A stretch of 15,624 bases of DNA from an uncultured Paracoccaceae bacterium (lineage in GTDB: Bacteria > Pseudomonadota > Alphaproteobacteria > Rhodobacterales > Rhodobacteraceae). The notes beneath the pieces were generated by a model that saw only the letters and a program-made list of their open reading frames with translations, did not search any database and was not told the DNA's origin. This document shows positions 1-9,035 of the stretch, piece by piece. The DNA is taken from NCBI GenBank assembly GCA_937132145.1, contig CAKZNY010000390.1:1-15624 (forward strand), written 5' to 3'. Position numbers and translations under genes: made by a program. Every line of letters starts with the position of its first letter. The stretch's first letter is position 1.

Positions 1-180
1 CATTTCTTCCTCAACACTGCGGATCATCGCGTGACGTTCGCGAATTTCGGGATGCGAGCCGTGGCTCATGTTCAGGCGGAACACATCGGCCCCTGCAATG
101 AACAAATCCTTAATCATCTCGCGGGTATCCGAGGCCGGACCGAGTGTCGCTACGATTTTCACATTTCGTTGTCTACGCAT
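1..180 (-). CDS. pyk: Pyruvate kinase, N-terminal fragment (cut by window edge)
   Basis: Pyruvate kinase transfers phosphate from phosphoenolpyruvate to ADP in the last step of glycolysis, in the cytoplasm. Only the first 60 residues are in the window; the rest lies beyond base 1. The fragment starts [17 protein letters not shown], and the [10 protein letters not shown] strand followed by [12 protein letters not shown] (about residues 30-41) is the standard N-terminal signature of the family, including the Arg and Asn that contact substrate and metal. The ATG at 180 is preceded by a GGAAGAAG-like ribosome site. The gene is divergent from the amidohydrolase gene at 351, with a 170-bp shared upstream region. 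Identification is secure; completeness cannot be judged. Confidence 0.93.
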   Translation of the reverse strand, partial: MRRQRNVKIVATLGPASDTREMIKDLFIAGADVFRLNMSHGSHPEIRERHAMIRSVEEEM

Positions 181-225
181 CTTTTTCTTCTTCCATTCAA
201 GCAATCCGTACAGGCCACTGCGCGA

Positions 226-254
226 TATATAGCAAAAATCGGGGAATGTCCGAA
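226..254 (-). promoter_or_regulatory. Candidate promoter for pyk
   Basis: Read on the minus strand, a TTCGGA hexamer (forward 249-254) and a TATATA hexamer (forward 226-231) are separated by exactly 17 bases, about 45 bases upstream of the pyk ATG. The -10 is strong, but the -35 matches the sigma-70 consensus only partly. This is inference from spacing and hexamers alone. Confidence 0.4.
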
Positions 255-317
255 ATAAACGGGGAAATATCCTGTCTTTATGGCCACGGCATCTGGTTCA
301 TGCTTGCGACAGTGTTT

Positions 318-334
318 ATCTACTGCGTGTAGAT
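318..334. repeat. Inverted repeat just upstream of the amidohydrolase ribosome site
   Basis: ATCTAC and GTAGAT form perfect 6-base arms around the 5-base spacer TGCGT. The element ends 16 bases before the ATG at 351 and directly precedes the AGGA ribosome-site-like sequence (338-341). It could be an operator, or a small hairpin in the 5' leader that affects translation. It could also be chance, since arms of six bases are not rare. Confidence 0.4.
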
Positions 335-350
335 GACAGGAATATGACGA

Positions 351-1121
351 ATGCCAGACGATCCCGCTTACGAAATCCTTAACCCCGACGGCAAGACCCC
401 CGTTTTGCTGATATGTGACCATGCCTCCAACGCTGTGCCGGATTCCGTTAACGGCGGCACGCTTGGCTTGCCGGACCATGATATGCAGCGCCACATCGCT
501 TACGACGTCGGCGCTCGCGGTGTGACCGAGCACCTGACCGAGCTGCTGGACGCCCATGCAATTGTTTCGCGCTTTTCCCGCCTCGTCATTGACCCGAACC
601 GTGGGGAGGACGATCCCACAATCCTGATGAAACTCTATGACGGGTCCATCATTCCGGGGAACCGCCACGCCGACGATGCCGAAAAAGAGCGCCGTATAGC
701 CCAATTCTACCGCCCCTACCACGAGGCACTGCACCGCCAGATCGACATGATGGTGGCGCAGGGGCGCACGCCTGCACTTGTCTCCATCCACTCGTTCACC
801 AAGCAGTTGAAAAACCGCCCGCCCCGCCCGTGGCATTTGGGCGTTCTGTGGGCGCACGACGGCCGACTTGCCAAGCCGTTCATGGATTACTTCGCCAAAG
901 ACGATGATGTTTGCGTCGGCGATAACGAGCCGTATTCCGGCGAGCTTGAGGGCGACACTATGTATTCCCATGGAACCCGCCGCGGCCTTCCGCATATACT
1001 GATCGAAATTCGCAACGACCTGATCGAAACCCCCGAGGGCCAGTTTGAATGGGCCGACCGCATCGCGCCAGCGCTTTGGATGGCGCTGGAAAACCTTAAG
1101 GAAGAAGCCAACAATGGATGA
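351..1121 (+). CDS. N-formylglutamate amidohydrolase family protein
   Basis: This 256-residue protein belongs to the N-formylglutamate amidohydrolase family (PF05013), whose founding members hydrolyse N-formyl-L-glutamate to glutamate and formate in histidine degradation. Conserved blocks visible in order are CDHASN (22-27), DPNR (81-84), the HSFT block with its histidine (147-150), NEPYSG (192-197) and IEIRND (218-223). It has no signal peptide and is expected in the cytoplasm. The ATG at 351 is the only sensible start: AGGA lies at 338-341, and the in-frame ATG at 333 runs into a stop. No hut genes are nearby, so the true substrate may be another N-acyl or N-formyl amino acid. The 3' end overlaps the next gene by 8 bases, implying translational coupling. 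Confidence 0.88.
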   Translation: MPDDPAYEILNPDGKTPVLLICDHASNAVPDSVNGGTLGLPDHDMQRHIAYDVGARGVTEHLTELLDAHAIVSRFSRLVIDPNRGEDDPTILMKLYDGSIIPGNRHADDAEKERRIAQFYRPYHEALHRQIDMMVAQGRTPALVSIHSFTKQLKNRPPRPWHLGVLWAHDGRLAKPFMDYFAKDDDVCVGDNEPYSGELEGDTMYSHGTRRGLPHILIEIRNDLIETPEGQFEWADRIAPALWMALENLKEEANNG

Positions 1122-1428
1122 TCAAACCCGCCTTGAAATCGAAGCCGCCGCTTTCCGCAGCTTGGTGACCCACCTGCAGAATCGCACCGATGTGCAGAAC
1201 ATCGACATGATGAACCTGACCGGTTTTTGCCGCAACTGCCTAAGCCGCTGGTATATGGAGGCCGCAAATAAACGCGGCCTCGAGATGACCAAGGACGCCG
1301 CCCGCGAGCATGTCCACGGCATGCCTTTCGATGACTGGAAAACCATCAACCAGATCGAGGCCGACGACGAAAAGCAGGCCGCCTTTAAAATCGCCTTTAC
1401 ACGCACACATGGGAACGCACCAAAATGA
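1114..1428 (+). CDS. DUF1244 family protein
   Basis: This is a 104-residue protein of the small alphaproteobacterial/gammaproteobacterial family DUF1244 (PF06844), whose function is unknown to me. Its signature is GFCRNCLSRWY (37-47), with a CxxC pair (C39, C42), followed by EHVHGMPFDDWK (65-76). The CxxC pair plus nearby histidines would suit metal binding or a redox role, but this is inference. The start is placed at the ATG at 1114, inside the end of the preceding gene (8-base overlap). The longer in-frame extension back to 1045 is antifamily in sequence and overlaps the upstream gene much further. The stop overlaps the znuA-like start as ATGA, so the three genes are probably translated from one message. 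Confidence 0.85.
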   Translation: MDDQTRLEIEAAAFRSLVTHLQNRTDVQNIDMMNLTGFCRNCLSRWYMEAANKRGLEMTKDAAREHVHGMPFDDWKTINQIEADDEKQAAFKIAFTRTHGNAPK

Positions 1429-2309
1429 TATACCGTCTTGTCTTCGCAATTTCACTTTCTCTGGCACCGATCGCCCAGGCAGAACCCCCGCGCGTTGTCA
1501 CCAGCATCGCGCCCCTGCAAGGGCTGGTGGCTGATATAATGACAGGCATCGGCACGCCCACACTGCTGCTGGGTGAAGCAATCTCGCCCCACGATTTCGC
1601 CATGCGTCCCTCGCAGGCCAAGGCGATAAGTGACGCGGATGTGCTGTTCTACATCGGCCAAAATATGGAACCTTGGCTGGAAAAAGCCTTGCAAGCCCGC
1701 AGCAATAACGGTCTTGTCATCGCGCTTGGCAACATGCCCGACATAAACCTTCTGGAAGCCCGCGAGTTAAGCGAATTCGGCGAAATCAACGACGAGGAAG
1801 AGGAAGAGGGCATATACGATCCACACATGTGGCTCGATCCGTCAAACGTCCTGATATGGCTGGACATAATCACAGGCGTTCTGGAAATCGCCGACCCTGA
1901 CAACAAACTGATCTACCGCGCAAACCTCGCCCGCAGCCACACTGAGATCGTCAATGCGATCGATAGCACACGCCGCGCCCTCGCCCCGCTTGCAGATGTT
2001 GAACTGATCGTCACCCACGACTCCACGCAATACTTCGAGGAAGCGTTCAACCTCAACGTCATCGGCGCATTTTCCTCAAGCGACGGGCAAAAGGCCGGCG
2101 CACGCAGCCTTAGCACACTACTCGGCAAGCTCGACCCGAATACTTGTCTGGTCGAGGATACCACCAACCCCAGCCGAGTAACCGCCAATCTGCCCGATAA
2201 TATCACGCACGTCAAAATTGACCCCATGGGATTCGACCAACTTGGCGCTAGCTACTATCCCCGCCTGCTAGCTGCCTTCACGCAATCCCTGTCGGAATGC
2301 ATCGACTGA
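1425..2309 (+). CDS. znuA: ZnuA-like zinc/metal ABC transporter substrate-binding protein
   Basis: This 294-residue protein is a cluster 9 (TroA/ZnuA type) periplasmic metal-binding protein, which hands zinc to an ABC permease in the inner membrane. Residues 1-19 form a signal peptide ending AQA before EPP, without a lipobox cysteine. Likely metal ligands are H56 (SPHDF), H134 (DPHMWLDPSN) and H198 (VTHDS), matching the three-histidine site of E. coli ZnuA. Where many ZnuA proteins carry a His-rich loop just before the second ligand, this one has a short acidic tract (DEEEEE, about 123-128). The start overlaps the DUF1244 stop by 4 bases (ATGA). No znuB or znuC is in the window, so its permease must be encoded elsewhere. 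Zinc is the likeliest metal, but manganese cannot be excluded. Confidence 0.87.
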   Translation: MIYRLVFAISLSLAPIAQAEPPRVVTSIAPLQGLVADIMTGIGTPTLLLGEAISPHDFAMRPSQAKAISDADVLFYIGQNMEPWLEKALQARSNNGLVIALGNMPDINLLEARELSEFGEINDEEEEEGIYDPHMWLDPSNVLIWLDIITGVLEIADPDNKLIYRANLARSHTEIVNAIDSTRRALAPLADVELIVTHDSTQYFEEAFNLNVIGAFSSSDGQKAGARSLSTLLGKLDPNTCLVEDTTNPSRVTANLPDNITHVKIDPMGFDQLGASYYPRLLAAFTQSLSECID

Positions 2310-2349
2310 CCCCCTTTCCATTCCTCAAAATTCAAGGCAATCTGCCCAA

Positions 2350-2823
2350 ATGTCCAACGACCCGATTGATAGAACCGGCCTGCGCCGCGAATTCTGGAAG
2401 CGCTTCCCGCTAGCCGACCTGCCCCTGAATGAATGGGAGGCGTTATGTGACGGTTGCGGCCGCTGCTGCATGTTAAAGCTGGAAGACGAAGATACAGGCC
2501 GCATCGCCTATACCGACATCGCTTGCCGCCTGTTTGACGATGAAACCTGCAATTGCGGCAACTATGCCCTGCGCAAACAACTGGTCAAAACCTGCGTGAT
2601 CGTGCGCCCCGACAACCTTGACGAAATCCTGCACTGGATGCCCGCCACCTGCGCCTACAAATTGATAGACGAGGGCAAGCCCCTGTTTGACTGGCACCCC
2701 CTGATTTCCGGCACGCGCGACAGCGTGGATGCCGCCGGAATATCCATGCGTAATCGCACAGTTCCCGAATTCGAAGTCGATGAAGACGACCTGCTAGATC
2801 ACACCATAGAAGGGATGACGTAA
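2350..2823 (+). CDS. YcgN/UPF0260 family cysteine-cluster protein
   Basis: This is a 157-residue cytosolic protein close in length and layout to E. coli YcgN (UPF0260, YkgJ-type Zn/Fe chelate cysteine cluster). The cluster CDGCGRCC supplies C33, C36, C39 and C40. Further cysteines sit at ACR (59), CNC (67, 69), TC (82) and TC before AYKLI (101). The block WMPATCAYKLIDEGKPL followed by WHPL is typical of the family. The cysteines are thought to bind a metal or Fe-S cluster, but the biochemical function is not established. It lies 40 bp after the znuA-like gene and directly abuts the aldolase start. Its ribosome site is weak (AAGG at 2334-2337, 12 bases before ATG), so reading may depend on upstream translation. 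Confidence 0.9.
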   Translation: MSNDPIDRTGLRREFWKRFPLADLPLNEWEALCDGCGRCCMLKLEDEDTGRIAYTDIACRLFDDETCNCGNYALRKQLVKTCVIVRPDNLDEILHWMPATCAYKLIDEGKPLFDWHPLISGTRDSVDAAGISMRNRTVPEFEVDEDDLLDHTIEGMT

Positions 2824-3876
2824 ATGTGGTTCACCTCCGATAACGCAGGCCCCGCTGCGCCCGAAATCATGGCCGCCATGATGAAAGCGAACGAGATTTA
2901 CAGCCAGTCCTATGGTGCCGACCCGATCATGGACCGCGTTCGCGACCGCATCCGCGAAATATTCGAGGCTCCGGACGCCGCCGTTTATCTGGTATCCACC
3001 GGAACGGCGGCCAATTCGTTGGCGCTAGCCTCCATGGTGCAACCTTGGCAGACGATCTATTGCCACCGCCACGCGCATATACAGGAAGACGAATGCGGCG
3101 CGCCTGAATTTTATTCAGGCGGCGCAAAGCTGACATTGCTGGACGGGGCTGACGCGAAAATCGACCTCGATTCCTTCACACAAGCCGTCGCCGAAACCGG
3201 ACAAGTCGGCGTTCATAACGTACAAAAAGGCGCGTTGTCCATCACTACGGCCACCGAAAACGGCGCGGTCTATTCCGTTGCTGAGATCGAGGCCCTCTGC
3301 GCCATCGCCAAAGCCAACGACATCCCCGTTCATCTGGACGGCGCCCGTTTCGCCAACGCGTTGGTCAACCTTGGCTGCTCACCCGCCGAAATGACATGGA
3401 AAGCCGGTATCGAGGCGGTAAGTTTCGGCGGCACCAAGAACGGCTGCGTCGGCGTCGAGGCAGTCATACTGTTTGACCCAAAACGCGCATGGGAGTTCGA
3501 GCTTCGCCGCAAACGGGGTGGGCATCTTGTGTCCAAACACCGCTATCTTTCCGCACAAATGGAGGCCTATCTGACCGATGATCTGTGGCTGAACATGGCG
3601 GCAAAATCAAACGCGGCTGCCGCCAGATTATCGGCGGGAATACTGCAACTTCCGGGGGCTAACCTGCTGCACCCAACCGATGCCAACATCGTCTTCGCTG
3701 GCTGGAAACGTTCTGGCCACAAAGCGGTGCAGGACGCGGGGGCGCATTACTATTTCTGGCCGTTCGACCAAACCCTAGACGGCGATCCTGACGAAATTCT
3801 GACGGCGCGAATGGTCTGCAACTGGGCAACCACCGAGGATGACGTGAGCAACTTCTTACGCATCATCGCCGAATAG
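2824..3876 (+). CDS. ltaE: Low-specificity L-threonine aldolase (beta-eliminating lyase family)
   Basis: This 350-residue fold-type I PLP enzyme is predicted to cleave L-threonine or L-allo-threonine to glycine and acetaldehyde in the cytoplasm. Visible features are STGTAAN (58-64, cofactor phosphate/substrate region), the HAHIQEDE block (83-90) with the conserved active-site histidine, HLDGARFANA (170-179) with the aspartate D172 that pairs with the PLP nitrogen, and SFGGTKNG (200-207) with the Schiff-base lysine K205. All the key residues are present and the length is normal. The ATG follows the ycgN stop with no gap, and an AGAAGGGA site (2808-2815) sits inside the end of that gene. The 3' end overlaps the convergent hydrolase gene by 21 bases. 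Related aldolases acting on other beta-hydroxy amino acids remain possible. Confidence 0.9.
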   Translation: MWFTSDNAGPAAPEIMAAMMKANEIYSQSYGADPIMDRVRDRIREIFEAPDAAVYLVSTGTAANSLALASMVQPWQTIYCHRHAHIQEDECGAPEFYSGGAKLTLLDGADAKIDLDSFTQAVAETGQVGVHNVQKGALSITTATENGAVYSVAEIEALCAIAKANDIPVHLDGARFANALVNLGCSPAEMTWKAGIEAVSFGGTKNGCVGVEAVILFDPKRAWEFELRRKRGGHLVSKHRYLSAQMEAYLTDDLWLNMAAKSNAAAARLSAGILQLPGANLLHPTDANIVFAGWKRSGHKAVQDAGAHYYFWPFDQTLDGDPDEILTARMVCNWATTEDDVSNFLRIIAE

Positions 3877-4671
3877 AAACGCCCTGACCACGCGCGCGAA
3901 TTCGGGCGCGTGGCTGATCGGCCCCATATGTCCTGTGGCGTCGAAAACCCGCCGCTCCACATTCGGCAATGCTGCTTCGATTAGATCGTTCAGCAAACCG
4001 ATAGTCGCAGGCGACCGCGCGCCTTCCATCAACAGACATGGCATCTGAAGCGCCGTAATATTTTCCAACGTCACCGGCCCGACGCGATCCTCGATGACCG
4101 AATGGGTGTTTTCCAAAATCAACGGAATAGTTTTCAGCATGTACTTCTGCTGCGCCTCGGGCATCACCTGAAAACCACCGTGACTGCCCCAGCGATCCAA
4201 AAATGCCTCGGCGGCTTGCTGCCACTCGCCTGCCAGCAAATGTTTACCAAACGCCTCGGCATCTGCCATTTCCCGCGCGTAAGCCTGCGGGTTACCTGCC
4301 GCCAACAGCGAAAAATACACCGGCTCGTACAGCGATAAACTGGCAACCAAATCAGGGCGCTCCACTGCACATCGCAGCGCCACCGTTGATCCGAAACTGT
4401 GGCCAATAAGATGGGCAGGCGCATCCAGCCGTTCCAAAACCGCTATCGTCGTCTCGCAAGCCTGATCCTGAATATCGAGCGCGGGATCAAACGTAGTCGC
4501 CCCATGCCCCGGCAAATCAATCGCCACCATCGCCAAGCGATCTTTCAGCCCAGCCATCACACCGCCCCAAGCGCCGGAATGCGCCAGTGAACAGTGCAAC
4601 AAGACCGCCGGTTCGCCGCTGCCCGCATACAAAATACCCGTTTTTCGCCCTGCAATAACCTCGACCGCCAT
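3856..4671 (-). CDS. Alpha/beta fold hydrolase
   Basis: This is a 271-residue alpha/beta hydrolase (Abhydrolase_1/6 type) with no signal peptide. The nucleophile elbow GHSFGS puts the catalytic serine at S92. The likely general base is H248 (ATGHMG), and E216 or a neighbouring residue in LLMEGARSPA may be the acid. DLPGHG (52-57) is the family's usual loop. The cap segment after YEPVYF is long and helical. The substrate cannot be deduced; esters, lactones or epoxides are all possible. I prefer the ATG at 4671 because GGAGG stands five bases upstream. A TTG four codons earlier (4683) would consume that ribosome site. The gene converges on ltaE with overlapping ends and diverges from prs. Confidence 0.87.
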   Translation of the reverse strand: MAVEVIAGRKTGILYAGSGEPAVLLHCSLAHSGAWGGVMAGLKDRLAMVAIDLPGHGATTFDPALDIQDQACETTIAVLERLDAPAHLIGHSFGSTVALRCAVERPDLVASLSLYEPVYFSLLAAGNPQAYAREMADAEAFGKHLLAGEWQQAAEAFLDRWGSHGGFQVMPEAQQKYMLKTIPLILENTHSVIEDRVGPVTLENITALQMPCLLMEGARSPATIGLLNDLIEAALPNVERRVFDATGHMGPISHAPEFARVVRAFLFGDDA

Positions 4672-4713
4672 GCGCCCCTCCAAATAAATCCTCTCAGTCC
4701 TACCCTACAGGCT

Positions 4714-4741
4714 TTGCAAGTGCGAGCAGTTTTGCTACACC
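4714..4741 (+). promoter_or_regulatory. Candidate promoter for prs
   Basis: TTGCAA (4714-4719) and TACACC (4736-4741) are spaced by 16 bases, about 50 bases before the prs start. The -35 matches well, while the -10 is only a partial match. The divergent hydrolase gene starts at 4671, so some regulatory sequence must lie in this 121-bp gap. This assignment is tentative. Confidence 0.35.
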
Positions 4742-4750
4742 CCCCACAAG

Positions 4751-4762
4751 CACTGATCAGTG
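4751..4762. promoter_or_regulatory. Perfect 12-bp palindrome in the prs upstream region
   Basis: CACTGATCAGTG is a perfect palindrome located 30 bases before the prs ATG and about ten bases after the -10 candidate. This is where a dimeric repressor would block initiation. It does not match the E. coli PurR operator as I know it. Function is inferred from symmetry and position only. Confidence 0.4.
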
Positions 4763-4792
4763 ATTCCTACAGCCCATGAAAAGGTCCATCAC

Positions 4793-5809
4793 ATGAGCAA
4801 CTCCAAGCCCCCCAAACTAATCTCCGGTAACGCGAACATACCCTTGGCCAAGGCCATCGCAAAGCGCATGACAATTCATCAGGGTAGCCCTGTCGAACTG
4901 GTCGAGGCGCGTATTGAACGCTTTAACGACAGCGAAATCTGGGTCGAGGTTTATGAAAACATCCGTGGCGAGGATATGTTCATTATCCAGCCCACATCGA
5001 ACCCGACGAACGATAACCTGATGGAAATGCTGATCATCACCGACGCCTTGCGCCGCTCGTCTGCCAAACGTATCACGGCGGTTATTCCCTACTTCGGATA
5101 TGCCCGCCAAGATCGCCGCACCAAGGCCCGCACGCCTATTACCGCCAAGCTGGTCGCAAATCTGATCACCCAAGCTGGCATCGAACGTATCCTGACCCTT
5201 GATTTGCACGCAACGCAAATTCAAGGGTTTTTTGATATTCCCGTGGACAACCTCTATGCTGCGCCAGTCTTCGCGCTGGATGTGAAGCACCACTTCAAAA
5301 ACATCGAAGACGTTACCGTGGTTTCCCCTGACGTTGGCGGCGTAGCCCGCGCTCGGGAATTGGCGAAACGCATCGACGCTGGTCTGGCGATTGTTGACAA
5401 ACGTCGCGGCGCACCAGGGGAAATCGCTGAAATGACGGTCATCGGTGATGTGACCGACCGTATTTGTATTATCGTGGACGATATTGTCGATACCGCCGGA
5501 ACGCTTTGCAAAGCGGCTGATCTGCTAATGGATAAAGGCGCCAAAGAGGTGCATGCCTATATCACCCACGGCGTTCTTTCCGGCCCTGCTGTTGAACGGA
5601 TCGAGGCCTCCTCGCTTAAATCCCTTGTCGTCACCGACTCGATTGAAGCCACAGAGAAAGTTAAGGCTTCAAAGAAAATTCGCTACGTCCCGACGGCACC
5701 GATCTTTGCACAAGCAATGCTGAACATTGCCAATGGCACATCGGTTTCCTCGCTGTTTAAGATTAAAACTTTGGGGCCAATCTACGAAGCGTATTATCCG
5801 AACCACTAA
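4793..5809 (+). CDS. prs: Ribose-phosphate pyrophosphokinase (PRPP synthetase)
   Basis: This enzyme makes 5-phosphoribosyl 1-pyrophosphate from ribose 5-phosphate and ATP, the precursor of purines, pyrimidines, histidine, tryptophan and NAD. The product is 338 residues, slightly longer than the ~315 of E. coli. Landmarks are FNDSEI (44-49), the ATP-binding [10 protein letters not shown] (100-109), the catalytic-site [15 protein letters not shown] (136-150), SPDVGG (178-183), and the PRPP-binding loop [10 protein letters not shown] (228-237). The ATG at 4793 is chosen because AAAGG lies just before it and the residues that follow align with the family N-terminus. An upstream GTG at 4760 would add eleven unrelated residues and cross the palindrome. 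The stop codon overlaps the stop of the convergent lectin gene. Confidence 0.96.
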   Translation: MSNSKPPKLISGNANIPLAKAIAKRMTIHQGSPVELVEARIERFNDSEIWVEVYENIRGEDMFIIQPTSNPTNDNLMEMLIITDALRRSSAKRITAVIPYFGYARQDRRTKARTPITAKLVANLITQAGIERILTLDLHATQIQGFFDIPVDNLYAAPVFALDVKHHFKNIEDVTVVSPDVGGVARARELAKRIDAGLAIVDKRRGAPGEIAEMTVIGDVTDRICIIVDDIVDTAGTLCKAADLLMDKGAKEVHAYITHGVLSGPAVERIEASSLKSLVVTDSIEATEKVKASKKIRYVPTAPIFAQAMLNIANGTSVSSLFKIKTLGPIYEAYYPNH

Positions 5810-6153
5810 ACGTCCCAGATTTCGTCGTTTTCGACTTCTCCGATTGCCATCCAGTTGGCCCGCACGCGGGCAACTTTCGTGTCGCCCCATGTCTGGAATA
5901 CGGCGGTGAAACCTGTCGCGGTGATATCTTCCACCGCAAGTTCAACGCGTGTATTCGTGGCGTTCGAAATATCCCACATCGCAAATCCTATATGCACGGC
6001 AGGTGGGTTCAAAAACGGTTCGCTGAATTCCATATCCACACGGCGCATGCGCTTGCCCTTGCCGCTCCACATCTCGCCATCGTCGGCAAAATCGGAAAAT
6101 CCGTGTACAAGGCCGGAGTCCACTCCAATTCTATGACTGTTCAGTTTTTTCAT
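5806..6153 (-). CDS. H-type lectin domain protein
   Basis: This is a 115-residue protein with an H-type lectin domain (PF09458), the fold of Helix pomatia agglutinin and the discoidin C-terminal domain, over about residues 38-105. Family hallmarks are the [13 protein letters not shown] entry strand, the [11 protein letters not shown] strand, the [17 protein letters not shown] segment and the closing ANWMAIG. The eukaryotic relatives bind N-acetylgalactosamine as hexamers; sugar binding here is unproven. No signal peptide or membrane segment is visible, so the protein is probably cytosolic unless exported in another way. It sits downstream of the atp terminator and tail to tail with prs, and the 121-bp gap before its start likely carries its own promoter. 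Its ribosome site (GACGAG) is weak. Confidence 0.8.
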   Translation of the reverse strand: MKKLNSHRIGVDSGLVHGFSDFADDGEMWSGKGKRMRRVDMEFSEPFLNPPAVHIGFAMWDISNATNTRVELAVEDITATGFTAVFQTWGDTKVARVRANWMAIGEVENDEIWDV

Positions 6154-6220
6154 TTTTACTCGTCAATCGGTTGTGGCGCCAATATGACAATAAATCTCGG
6201 TATTAATAGGGCTTAAATAC

Positions 6221-6249
6221 AAAAAAGCCCCGACAATATTGCCGAGGCT
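6221..6249 (-). terminator. Rho-independent terminator of the atpHAGDC operon
   Basis: On the minus strand, AGCCTCGGCA and TGTCGGGGCT pair over ten positions (two of them G-T) around an ATAT loop, followed at once by a run of T residues. It starts about 25 bases after the atpC stop and is well placed to end the operon before the lectin gene. Confidence 0.88.
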
Positions 6250-6274
6250 TAATTAATTGCTTTTAACGAAAATC

Positions 6275-6673
6275 TTAGTGGCCGAGTTGCACCATTAGAG
6301 TTTTCACATCGTTAACCCGCTGTGCCGCAGCCGTTTTGCCATCTTCAGCAGCCGTTTCCAGCGTTGCTTCCGCAGCAGACAGAACGCCGCCCATAACTTC
6401 AGCCGTAGCCTCGTTCAATGGCATCGCCTGTTCAGCCAAAACCGATGTGCCTTCCGCTGATATCTCGGCGAAACCGCCGGTCACAACGTATTCGGTCACA
6501 TCGTTGCCGTTGTTAACCTTCACAATGCCGGGGCGAAGTGTGGTCAAAAGCGCAGCGTGGTTTGGCATGGCGGTCAGATCGCCCTCCATGCCTGGAATGT
6601 TAACACTGGTTGCTTCAACCGAAGCGAGCTTGCGCTCCGGTGAAACCAGATCAAATGTCATCGTATCGGCCAT
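6275..6673 (-). CDS. atpC: F1F0 ATP synthase epsilon subunit
   Basis: Epsilon is part of the central rotor stalk of ATP synthase; it links gamma to the c-ring and can inhibit ATP hydrolysis. The 132-residue product opens with MADTMTFDLVSPE and contains the beta-sandwich signature IPGMEGDLTAMPNHAALLT (about 27-45) and the TGGFAEIS strand. An alanine-rich helical C-terminal part runs from about residue 88. The start lies 15 bases after the atpD stop, with AAAGG eight bases upstream. It is the last gene of the operon, followed by an intrinsic terminator. Confidence 0.96.
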   Translation of the reverse strand: MADTMTFDLVSPERKLASVEATSVNIPGMEGDLTAMPNHAALLTTLRPGIVKVNNGNDVTEYVVTGGFAEISAEGTSVLAEQAMPLNEATAEVMGGVLSAAEATLETAAEDGKTAAAQRVNDVKTLMVQLGH

Positions 6674-6688
6674 AGTTGGACCTTTCGA

Positions 6689-9006
<2,318 letters not shown>

Positions 9007-9035
9007 GTGCCTTACTCCTTCACCTTAGGCCAAAA

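Noticed and set aside
159..995. Long minus-strand open frame (278 codons) opposite the amidohydrolase gene
   Set aside because: It is antisense to a well-supported gene, has no recognisable domain, and reflects codon bias on the other strand.
1045..1113. N-terminal extension of the DUF1244 frame
   Set aside because: It would overlap the preceding gene by 77 bases, and the family N-terminus fits the ATG at 1114.
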